In this document: positions 1 through 5,273 of the stretch, in pieces
How positions within the stretch are numbered: position 1 is the first letter of the stretch
Layout: the number at the start of each line of letters is the position of its first letter
From: Micrococcaceae bacterium UBA6021
GTDB lineage: Bacteria; Actinomycetota; Actinomycetes; Actinomycetales; Micrococcaceae
Assembly (NCBI GenBank): GCA_002427975.1
Contig: DIZT01000260.1
Coordinates: forward strand, 298 to 8,237
DNA length: 7,940 bases
Reading direction: 5' to 3'
Notes under the pieces: generated by a model
What the model was told of the DNA's origin: nothing
Seen by the model: the letters and a program-made list of their open reading frames with translations, nothing else
Databases searched by the model: none
Position numbers and translations under genes: made by a program

Positions 1-1
1 A

Positions 2-49
2 CGGGAGGAAGGACCCTTCACTGTCATCTCCGGCGCCCAGCTCCCATAG
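2..49 (+). CDS. Possible C-terminal end of an upstream gene (partial)
   Basis: Frame 2 is open from the window edge to a TAG at 47-49 and encodes 15 residues ending REEGPFTVISGAQLP. Eleven of the fifteen codons end in G or C, which fits coding sequence here. The stretch is far too short to identify, and an open frame of this length is expected by chance. If real, the gene ends about 33 bases before the antitoxin ATG and inside the -35 region proposed for it. Confidence 0.25.
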   Translation, partial: REEGPFTVISGAQLP

Positions 50-76
50 ACTTCAGAACACGTTCTGAGTTAGTGT
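47..76 (+). promoter_or_regulatory. Candidate promoter of the toxin-antitoxin module
   Basis: A -35-like TAGACT (47-52, four of six matches to TTGACA) is followed after 18 bases by TAGTGT (71-76), which fits the actinobacterial TAnnnT -10 pattern. Only six bases separate the -10 from the antitoxin ATG at 83, so transcription would begin at or next to the start codon. No Shine-Dalgarno sequence is visible before the ATG, which agrees with a leaderless message. The promoter is inferred from pattern alone. Confidence 0.5.
53..68. promoter_or_regulatory. Perfect palindromic operator candidate in the toxin-antitoxin promoter
   Basis: TCAGAAC-AC-GTTCTGA is a perfect inverted repeat with 7-base arms and a 2-base centre. 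It fills almost exactly the spacer between the proposed -35 (47-52) and -10 (71-76). Phd-type antitoxins, alone or with their toxin, typically bind palindromes over their own promoter, so this is the natural autoregulatory site. Binding is inferred, not shown. Confidence 0.6.
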
Positions 77-82
77 TGAGAC

Positions 83-592
83 ATGAGCGCAGTAACAAAA
101 CCACGAAAGACCGTCCAGCCCTCCAAAACCTCAGACACATTCCAGGCTTTCAAGTCCCGGACTTCGTTCCAGTCTTCTGAACTGAGCCGCTCCTCCGCTG
201 ATGTTTTTGCAGCAGCGGCAGACCACCCTGTCCGGGTCACCCGCCGTGACGGCGAGTCCCTGGTGCTGATGTCCGAAAGCGCAGATGCGGCACGCATTTC
301 ACTGCTGGAACTGGCAGCCCAGCTCGTTGCGGTCTCAACAAGCACGGAGGGAACGCTTGCAGCCCGCATGAGCGACCGCTTCCCGTGGATGCTTGCCCTG
401 AGCCCAGCTGACCAAGAGGCTTGCGCCGATGATGTCCTGGCGGCAGCGAGGGCGTCCTTTGCCACCAATCAGCCCCATCTGGCCATTGCAGAACTGACCT
501 CATGGCGTGAGACTGCCACGGCCATCGCAGCCGGCCTCGGCAAGCAACCTGTGGATTGGCTCGATGACTCGGAAGCCGTCGAGCGTCCGTAG
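83..592 (+). CDS. Phd/YefM-like antitoxin with C-terminal extension
   Basis: Predicted antitoxin of a type II toxin-antitoxin pair, expected to bind and neutralise the product of the next gene and repress the shared promoter. Residues about 28-70 resemble the prevent-host-death fold: an SSELSRSSADVFAAAADHP helix, then a VRVTRRDGESLVLMS strand pair, the usual layout of a dimeric Phd DNA-binding domain. At 169 residues it is about twice the length of a typical Phd or YefM antitoxin. The extra half (about 71-169) is Ala-rich and helical in appearance, includes a PWMLALSPADQE stretch, and presumably wraps the toxin. The start at 83 has no Shine-Dalgarno but lies six bases after a TAnnnT box, suggesting leaderless translation. 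The stop is three bases before the toxin ATG. Assignment rests on residue pattern and gene pairing. Confidence 0.65.
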   Translation: MSAVTKPRKTVQPSKTSDTFQAFKSRTSFQSSELSRSSADVFAAAADHPVRVTRRDGESLVLMSESADAARISLLELAAQLVAVSTSTEGTLAARMSDRFPWMLALSPADQEACADDVLAAARASFATNQPHLAIAELTSWRETATAIAAGLGKQPVDWLDDSEAVERP

Positions 593-595
593 AAC

Positions 596-949
596 ATGGC
601 GAAGAGTGAGAAGAGCGAAAAGGTTGAGCGGCCGACGAAGAAGAGTGAGTACGAACTTCGGTTTGCCTCTGTCCAGGCGCGGCGGGGGTGGACAGATTTG
701 AAAGCCACGATCAGGAATCCCCTGGTCGATGCCTGGGATTTTCTGACGCACACCCCTGAGCAGGTAACACCCTTCAACTACCCTCTACGCGGTGAGCTGG
801 GTGTTGTGAAGCGTGGCGGGGCGACCCATGAGCGGTGGCAGCACAAGCCCACCCTCAAGGGTGATGCCCGCATCTGGTTCTACGTCGTGGATCACGTGGT
901 CTTTCTTGAGCAGGTCCATACAAGCCATCCCAACGAGACAAAAAGTTGA
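596..949 (+). CDS. RelE/ParE-like toxin of the type II toxin-antitoxin pair
   Basis: Small basic protein (117 residues), predicted RelE/ParE-superfamily toxin. In this superfamily members are either ribosome-dependent mRNA endonucleases or gyrase poisons; the sequence does not decide which. The C-terminal half fits the RelE beta-sheet: ERWQHKPTLKGDARIWFYV (about 79-97) followed by VVFLEQVHTSHPNETK (101-116), with the Arg/Lys/His residues typical of the active face. Residues 1-20 are a Lys/Glu-rich, probably disordered tail that is longer than usual. The gene starts three bases after the antitoxin stop and has no clear ribosome binding site, so it probably depends on translational coupling to the antitoxin. 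It could instead be a related host-inhibition protein, but the tandem antitoxin makes a toxin the best reading. Confidence 0.65.
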   Translation: MAKSEKSEKVERPTKKSEYELRFASVQARRGWTDLKATIRNPLVDAWDFLTHTPEQVTPFNYPLRGELGVVKRGGATHERWQHKPTLKGDARIWFYVVDHVVFLEQVHTSHPNETKS

Positions 950-950
950 G

Positions 951-970
951 TGATCACGCATCCGTGAACA
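951..970 (+). terminator. Weak hairpin just after the toxin gene
   Basis: TCACG (954-958) pairs with CGTGA (963-967) around a CATC loop. Two more pairs lie outside one mismatch (TG 951-952 with CA 969-970). The hairpin begins two bases after the toxin stop codon, where a terminator would be expected. There is no T-run after it, so it may only protect the mRNA end or be chance. Confidence 0.25.
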
Positions 971-1031
971 CCACGGCCACCTCTGACCACCAGACGGTGT
1001 CGCACGAGCTCCTGTAAGGCGTCCCCTCTTG

Positions 1032-1053
1032 AAAAACCCTGGGGTGACAGGGT
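1032..1053 (-). terminator. Rho-independent terminator for leftward transcription
   Basis: Read on the minus strand, ACCCTG (1053-1048), a six-base loop and CAGGGT (1041-1036) form a perfect 6-bp stem running straight into a TTTTT tract (1036-1032, the first T shared with the stem). This is a compact factor-independent terminator shape for transcripts moving left. It would stop read-through from the operon that ends at 1898 before it becomes antisense to the toxin-antitoxin genes. The stem is short, so strength is uncertain. Confidence 0.45.
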
Positions 1054-1107
1054 ATGGCGCGGACCAGGCGGAATCCCTGAGGATACGCGCCGGCGTGCTA
1101 TGGCCGA

Positions 1108-1551
1108 GTGGGATCATCCCCGCCTCTACTTCCGGTAATACGAAACCAGACCCGTTGCTTGCTGGAATGCCCACGCAGCCACTCGACGTCGCTGCAAGCC
1201 AGTTCGCCCCGGCTCCTCGCGGCTTGGCTTATCGAGTCAGCTGGCCGTGGAAAGGTCGGCTTCGCCATCCCTGGCCTCCCAGCAGTATCTGCGGAAGAAT
1301 CCTCCATTCTGAGACTGCCCCCGTCGCGTCTCAGGAGCTACCCCGAACTCGTCCTCGGCCAGCGCACCACTGACCCGCAAGAACTCCTGCGGTACGGGAC
1401 CGCCAGCGGACGCTCGTTTCAGACCTTCACTGATTATCTGCTTGGGCCGTGCAAGGAAGCCGCGCTCATCCTGAAGAACCGCCCCACGGCCATCACCATC
1501 ACCATGGAAGATATTGATCAACTCACAGACAAGCAAGCAACATCACTGTAA
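1108..1551 (+). CDS. Unrecognised weak ORF, possibly a gene remnant
   Basis: An open frame from a GTG at 1108 to TAA at 1551, about 147 codons. The first third is low-complexity in Ser, Leu and Pro, with mixed codon use, and looks non-coding. From about residue 53 onward the codons become more typical of the window, and the protein looks plausible, with segments such as RLRSYPELVLGQRTTDPQEL, QTFTDYLLGPCKEAALILKN and ITITMEDIDQLTD. No ribosome binding site precedes the GTG, and no family is recognised. It may be the 3' part of a decayed gene whose start is lost, or a chance ORF in a gene-poor stretch. Confidence 0.3.
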   Translation: MGSSPPLLPVIRNQTRCLLECPRSHSTSLQASSPRLLAAWLIESAGRGKVGFAIPGLPAVSAEESSILRLPPSRLRSYPELVLGQRTTDPQELLRYGTASGRSFQTFTDYLLGPCKEAALILKNRPTAITITMEDIDQLTDKQATSL

Positions 1552-1646
1552 GGGGTCCTGAGCGGCCGGACCTGCGTGTCAGCTGCACCCAACCAGCCCG
1601 GCGCCACTATGGTAAGGCATGCCGAGAGGACGAATGGCGAGCACGC

Positions 1647-1663
1647 CAGGGGCTTATCCCCTG
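1647..1663. repeat. Perfect 6-bp hairpin
   Basis: CAGGGG (1647-1652) and CCCCTG (1658-1663) flank a CTTAT loop. No T-run follows on either strand, so it is not a standard terminator. It lies inside the possible phosphatase remnant. Confidence 0.3.
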
Positions 1664-1671
1664 AGGGCAAA

Positions 1672-1683
1672 CATCGATCGATG
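1672..1683. repeat. Perfect 12-base palindrome
   Basis: CATCGATCGATG reads identically on both strands. It sits in non-coding DNA nine bases after the 1647-1663 hairpin. It might be a protein-binding site, but no adjacent promoter or start codon gives it an obvious role. Confidence 0.3.
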
Positions 1684-1897
1684 ACGTCCTTGAGGATCAG
1701 TACAACCTGACCCCCCAACTCCCCCCTCCATTGGGCAGGAGGCGGAGGATTTCTTGGTGCCTCTGTTCGGGAATCATGGGTCGCGCTGCAGGGCTCACGA
1801 GGTCTCCTTCGAAGGACTTGGCATCATGAGGGCGGGCCGTATTTCCGCACAATGACCGCAACTCGGCGGACCGGCAGACCTGAAGATCGACGACGAT

Positions 1898-2647
1898 TCA
1901 GGTCCCCATTCCGAGATGTGCTCCGCCTGCCACATCGAGTGTTACGCCGGTGATGTATCGGTTGTCCGGGTCGGCAAGGAAAAGGATGGCTCGTGCGACT
2001 TCGTCGGGTTCGGCGAACCGGCGCATCGGCAGTTCCGCTGCCCGCCTGGCCCGGTTTGCGGCTGCGTCGGGGCCGGAATCCTTGGCGAATTGCGCCCACA
2101 TGGGAGTGTTGACCGGGCCTGGTGCGATGGCGTTTACGGAGATGCCGTTAGGGCCGAGTATTTGGGCGAACGACCACATGATGTGCAGCACGGCGAGTTT
2201 GCTTGCGTTGTAGGGCAGGTAGTTGCGGCGTGCTTCTTTGGCTGCCACCGAGGAGAGAATCACGATCGCGCCGGCAGTGCCGGACTCAATCATCGACTGC
2301 GCCGTCTCACGTACCATCGAGAATGTCCCGGAGGAGTTGATCCGCATGATGGATTCGAACTCTTCCGTCGTTGTCTCCATTATGTCCGGGGTGGTACCTA
2401 GTACTCCCGCTGCATGGATGAGGACATCGATGCGGCCGTACTTCGCTGTGATGCCTTGGACGACTGCCGCGCATTGCTGTTCGGAGGTGACGTCGAGCGG
2501 GAAGAAGTCCGCAAGTGCCTGGCCCTCCTTGGGGGCGCGGTCGGCGCCTATGATGAGGGCGCCAGCGGCTGTGAGTGCGTCGATAACTGCGTCGCCGATG
2601 CCGCCGCTCGATCCGGTTACCAGAACGACGTGGTCTTTGAGGCTCAT
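1898..2647 (-). CDS. Short-chain dehydrogenase/reductase, NAD-type
   Basis: Classical SDR oxidoreductase of 249 residues, the usual size, expected to be cytoplasmic and to interconvert a hydroxyl and a keto group, probably on a sugar, sugar acid or cyclitol. The cofactor loop TGSSGGIG is at 11-18. Asp36 at the end of the second strand favours NAD over NADP. HAAG (78-81) replaces the common NAAG. Asn104, Ser133, Tyr146 and Lys150 (YNASK) form the catalytic tetrad, and APGPVNTPM (175-183) is the usual post-catalytic loop. The frame is open much further upstream, but the ATG at 2647 starts exactly at the conserved N-terminal strand, so earlier starts are rejected. This ATG overlaps the stop of a small ORF by ATGA, suggesting translational coupling. 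It is the last gene of the leftward operon. Substrate unknown. Confidence 0.9.
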   Translation of the reverse strand: MSLKDHVVLVTGSSGGIGDAVIDALTAAGALIIGADRAPKEGQALADFFPLDVTSEQQCAAVVQGITAKYGRIDVLIHAAGVLGTTPDIMETTTEEFESIMRINSSGTFSMVRETAQSMIESGTAGAIVILSSVAAKEARRNYLPYNASKLAVLHIMWSFAQILGPNGISVNAIAPGPVNTPMWAQFAKDSGPDAAANRARRAAELPMRRFAEPDEVARAILFLADPDNRYITGVTLDVAGGAHLGMGT

Positions 2648-2724
2648 TTGATCCTGCCGTTCATGGCGTGGATGACCAGCTGCTCCCCTGCGGTCAGTGT
2701 GTGAGCTGCTCGCTTCATCTTCAT
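2644..2724 (-). CDS. Small ORF (24-26 residues) overlapping the SDR start
   Basis: A 26-codon frame starting MKMKRAAHTL and ending HAMNGRIK, whose TGA overlaps the SDR start codon in an ATGA arrangement. A TAAGGA motif lies upstream. It is only three bases from the first ATG (2724) but nine from the second (2718), so the 24-residue form starting MKRAAH is the more likely product. No family is recognised and no membrane segment is seen. It could be a leader whose translation delivers ribosomes to the SDR, whose own AGGA is only four bases from its ATG. It could also be a real small protein or a relic. Its position in the only sizeable gap of the operon (80 bases after the Gfo/Idh stop) makes it unlikely to be simple filler. 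Confidence 0.45.
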   Translation of the reverse strand: MKMKRAAHTLTAGEQLVIHAMNGRIK

Positions 2725-2804
2725 TGATCCTTACTTGAGGTGTGTTTTCTGACGTGTCCCGTGGTTTCGGTCCTGGCTGCTTTCCACGTGCTGGCTTTTG
2801 CTGC

Positions 2805-3803
2805 TCAGCTGCCGTTGCCGCTCGTGGCGTGGCTTGCCCATTGCCGGCCGTCCTGTTCTTCGGTGGGCAGTCCGGAGGCTGCGAGGATCCGGTCGAGCAG
2901 CCGCTGGGTGTGGACAGCCTCGCGTCCTGAGGTGAGTGGCTGTGCCCTGTCGGCGACGCGGTCGAGGAAGTGGTGGACGGCGGCGGAGAATCCGAGTGTG
3001 TCGGTCGCTGTTGCCCAGCCGTAGGCCTCGGCGCTGAGCTCGCGTGATGTGGTGACTCCGCTGACGGTGGTCGAGACTGTTTCGGGTGCACGTACCTCTA
3101 CGGTCTTGCCGTCGCCGTAGGCGTCGAGTTTTTCGTTCCAGGCACCTGCTGTGCGGGCAGCCATGAGCACTCCGGTATTGCCGGTGTCAAAGCGAATCAT
3201 GGCCGCGACGCCGGCTTCTTCCCAAGGGTCATCACCGGCTGCGTGTGCGGCCACGTCCACCGGTTCGCCGCCGCAGTACCAGCGGAGGAGATCGACCATG
3301 TGGATGGCGTTCTCGAACGTTGCGCGGTATTCCGAACCGGGGCGGTTCTTTTGCGCGACGCAGAAGGTAGCGCCCTTCTCACCGAACACGTCCCGGCCGG
3401 CGGTGTAGACAGGTGCATAGCGTCGGTTGAAGTCGACCATCAGGATGCGGCCGCGCTCGTCGGCGAGGTCCGCCAAACGCTCTGCCTCATCGGCTGCCGG
3501 AGCCAATGGTTTTTCGCAGAATACGTCGACGTCGCGGTCCAAACAGAGTTGGGCTGCGTGGGCGTGCTCGGACCGCGGCGTCAGGACGAAGACTGCGTCC
3601 AGATCCTGCGAATCCAGCATGTCCTCCACCGACCGGTATGCGGCGCCGAAACCCCAGCGCCGGACCAGGTTGCCTGGATCCTCACGCCGGGATACCAGGG
3701 CAGCCAACTCGACATCATCGCGCTGCACGAGTGTGGGCAACTGGGCGATAGTGGCGATATTCCCTGCGCCGATGACGCCGACGCGGAGGCGCTGCCCGCT
3801 CAT
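2805..3803 (-). CDS. Gfo/Idh/MocA family oxidoreductase (distal copy)
   Basis: NAD(P)-dependent oxidoreductase of 332 residues from the glucose-fructose oxidoreductase/inositol dehydrogenase family, which oxidises or reduces sugars, sugar acids and cyclitols. The N-terminal Rossmann domain carries VGVIGAGNIA (8-17), and the family EKP motif is in CEKPLAP (96-102) with Lys98. The substrate domain has NRRYAP (126-131) and the catalytic-region segment FENAIHMVDLLRW (163-175), where His168 matches the family catalytic His. The position usually held by Asp four residues earlier is Glu164. The start codon overlaps the stop of the TIM-barrel gene by four bases (ATGA), and a GGAG lies eight bases upstream, so expression is probably coupled. 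Together with a second family member at the operon start it suggests two redox steps, possibly in opposite directions. Exact substrate unknown. Confidence 0.88.
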   Translation of the reverse strand: MSGQRLRVGVIGAGNIATIAQLPTLVQRDDVELAALVSRREDPGNLVRRWGFGAAYRSVEDMLDSQDLDAVFVLTPRSEHAHAAQLCLDRDVDVFCEKPLAPAADEAERLADLADERGRILMVDFNRRYAPVYTAGRDVFGEKGATFCVAQKNRPGSEYRATFENAIHMVDLLRWYCGGEPVDVAAHAAGDDPWEEAGVAAMIRFDTGNTGVLMAARTAGAWNEKLDAYGDGKTVEVRAPETVSTTVSGVTTSRELSAEAYGWATATDTLGFSAAVHHFLDRVADRAQPLTSGREAVHTQRLLDRILAASGLPTEEQDGRQWASHATSGNGS

Positions 3804-4702
3804 CGGGCGTTCTCCATTTCAGCGAGATCAGTGAGCATTCCGCGCAGTGCGGCCGCGGATTCCCGGAACCCGTCCTCAGGGCTCGGGAGGTCTTGCGGGT
3901 GCCAGCGGTACTCGTACTCGATGCTCAGCAGGTCATCGTAGCCGTGGCGCAGCAGCGCCGCGAGGATCTGGGGCCAGGGAAGGACGCCGGTGCCGACGAC
4001 TCGGGATCTGACGGCGCGCTCGGACGCGTCGACGCGGGCCGTTTCAGTGGCGCGGAAGGCTGCGTTGGGATCGGTGAACACGAGGTCCTTGACGTGCACG
4101 TGACCGATCAGGTTGCCTTGAACGGCCAAGGCCTCCTCGAACGTCTCGTCGTGGGTGAAGGTCAGGTTGGCCTGGTCGTAGAGAACACGAACGGCCGGGT
4201 GCGCAACCTCCCGGACGAGCGCCGCGGTTTCTGCCGCCGTCTGGGTCATGGTGCCGAAATGGTTCTCCACGCACAGACGCACCCCGGCCTGTTCAGCCTC
4301 AGGTGCCAGGGTCTGCAGCGCCTCCCGCAGTCTCGACCATCGCCTGGCATGATCGGAGTCGCCGGAGTGCCAGGATCCGGCGTATACACGAACCCGGCCA
4401 GCCCCGAGCAGATGCGCGGTCTCAATCGCGCCACGGAATTCGTCTACTCCGCCGCGCCATTCACTCTCGTCCAGAGCGTTGATGGCCGTGGTGTAGGGCG
4501 TAAGGCCAATGATGGGCAGGCCCTCATCTTTCGCCGCCCTCAATGCCTCCATGGCGGCGCGCCGGTCCCCTTGAGGGAGACCCGAAGTGTAGCCATCCTG
4601 GTAAATGACTTCTGCGGCATCTAGCCCTGCGGCTCGAAAAAGCCTGATTGCCTGGGGGACCGTATGGTTCGGAGTGCCTAGTGTGTGGCCTGCCAGTCGC
4701 AT
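3800..4702 (-). CDS. Sugar isomerase/epimerase-like TIM-barrel protein
   Basis: Xylose-isomerase-like TIM barrel (AP endonuclease 2 superfamily), 300 residues, the typical length. Members include 2-keto-myo-inositol dehydratase (IolE), hydroxypyruvate isomerase, tagatose/psicose epimerases and 3-keto-glycoside lyases, all acting on keto or enediol sugars with a divalent metal. Likely metal ligands sit at strand ends: Glu146 (CVENHFGT), Asp176 (LYDQAN), His203 (GHVHVKD) and Glu262 or Glu264 (SIEYEYRW). A GGAAGGACG ribosome binding site lies in the end of the VOC gene, whose stop is one base away, and the stop overlaps the next gene. The setting between a VOC protein and a Gfo/Idh dehydrogenase suggests it works on the keto product of that oxidation. 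Fold assignment is firm; reaction is inferred. Confidence 0.85.
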   Translation of the reverse strand: MRLAGHTLGTPNHTVPQAIRLFRAAGLDAAEVIYQDGYTSGLPQGDRRAAMEALRAAKDEGLPIIGLTPYTTAINALDESEWRGGVDEFRGAIETAHLLGAGRVRVYAGSWHSGDSDHARRWSRLREALQTLAPEAEQAGVRLCVENHFGTMTQTAAETAALVREVAHPAVRVLYDQANLTFTHDETFEEALAVQGNLIGHVHVKDLVFTDPNAAFRATETARVDASERAVRSRVVGTGVLPWPQILAALLRHGYDDLLSIEYEYRWHPQDLPSPEDGFRESAAALRGMLTDLAEMENAR

Positions 4703-4703
4703 T

Positions 4704-5273
4704 TTAAACGTCCTTCCTGAAAGTGTCTTGAGTTGCTGCCCAGTCCGCGGGACCGACCAGCCGTGGTGGGGCTGCGACGCGGGATCGGTCGACGATTTCC
4801 ATCAGCAGCCCCCAGGGGGTAATGAAGTAGGTCCAGCGGTTGCCCGCCACGCGAGGACTATCGCCGGCGACTTCCTTGCGCTCCCCGAGCACGCGCACTC
4901 CCGGGGTTTCCTGCAGCACGGCGACCGCTTCGTCTACGTCGTCCACAACGAAGCACAGGTGGTGCCCGCCTGCGTCGCAATGCCGTGGCGGGGTTTCCCG
5001 CCGTTCAGCGCTGCTCCATTCGAAAAGTTCGATGTTCAGGTTCGGAGGCAGTCGCAGCATGGCGAGGCTGAGCCGGGCATCAGCAGGGACATCGAAGTTC
5101 GTGGGCATGAACTCGGGGTCGGGTCCGCGGTCGGAGCGGTACAACTCCTCGGCGCCGAGTACTTCGACGAAGAACCTGATTGCGTCCTCGAGGTTCGGAA
5201 CTGTCAGACCGACGTGGTCGGTGTGCTGGAGCCCGGGCAGCCGGCGCAGCGTCCTTGCGTTGGCCCCGGTCAT
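4704..5273 (-). CDS. VOC (glyoxalase-like) metalloprotein
   Basis: Vicinal-oxygen-chelate superfamily protein, 189 residues, with two beta-alpha-beta-beta-beta modules (about 15-86 and 100-162). Candidate metal ligands are His20 (HTDHVGLTV), Glu82 (NIELFEW), His104 or His105 (GGHHLCFVVDD) and Glu159 (LLMEIVD), so an intact metal site seems present. The family covers glyoxalases, epimerases, isomerases and ring-cleaving dioxygenases; nothing in the sequence singles out one. Its ATG overlaps the LacI-regulator stop by four bases and no strong ribosome binding site is seen, so it is probably translationally coupled. The stop is one base before the TIM-barrel start. Context suggests an isomerase, epimerase or dehydratase step in the same pathway rather than methylglyoxal or antibiotic resistance. 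Functional class is inferred. Confidence 0.82.
   Translation of the reverse strand: MTGANARTLRRLPGLQHTDHVGLTVPNLEDAIRFFVEVLGAEELYRSDRGPDPEFMPTNFDVPADARLSLAMLRLPPNLNIELFEWSSAERRETPPRHCDAGGHHLCFVVDDVDEAVAVLQETPGVRVLGERKEVAGDSPRVAGNRWTYFITPWGLLMEIVDRSRVAAPPRLVGPADWAATQDTFRKDV

Larger units (their letters stand above)
1609..1710 (+). pseudogene. Possible remnant of a histidine-phosphatase N-terminus
   Basis: The ATG at 1609 opens a 33-codon frame beginning MVRHAERTNGEHARGLSPEG. The RHAE motif after a short beta strand, followed some twelve residues later by a GLSPEG turn, is what the first 30 residues of histidine phosphatases (phosphoglycerate-mutase-like, RHG superfamily) look like. The in-frame codons just upstream (PGATMV) also suit the first strand. 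The frame then stops and no phosphatase-like sequence continues in any frame I can follow, so at most this is a fragment. No ribosome binding site is seen. The match is short and could be coincidental. Confidence 0.28.
950..1897. other. Gene-poor stretch between the toxin-antitoxin module and the catabolic operon
   Basis: About 950 bases with no convincing intact gene on either strand. It contains the weak ORF at 1108-1551, a possible histidine-phosphatase relic at 1609-1710, a leftward terminator-like hairpin at 1032-1053, a hairpin at 1647-1663, a 12-base palindrome at 1672-1683 and C-rich runs at 1711-1728. Short coding-like fragments in different frames, for example one ending AEWDHPRLYFR just before TAA at 1135-1137, suggest decayed genes. 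I see no transposase, terminal inverted repeats or tRNA gene. Confidence 0.5.

Noticed and set aside
1716..1755. Terminator for the leftward operon at the CCTCC/GGAGG repeat
   Set aside because: The 5-bp stem has an 8-base loop and no T-run on either strand.
1898..3091. SDR frame extended upstream to a 397-residue protein
   Set aside because: The extra 148 residues are Pro/Ser/Thr/Gln-rich low-complexity sequence that overlaps the Gfo/Idh gene in another frame; the conserved SDR N-terminus begins at the ATG at 2647.
3243..3941. Rightward open frame opposite the distal Gfo/Idh gene
   Set aside because: Antisense shadow of a clear gene, no domain signature or ribosome binding site.
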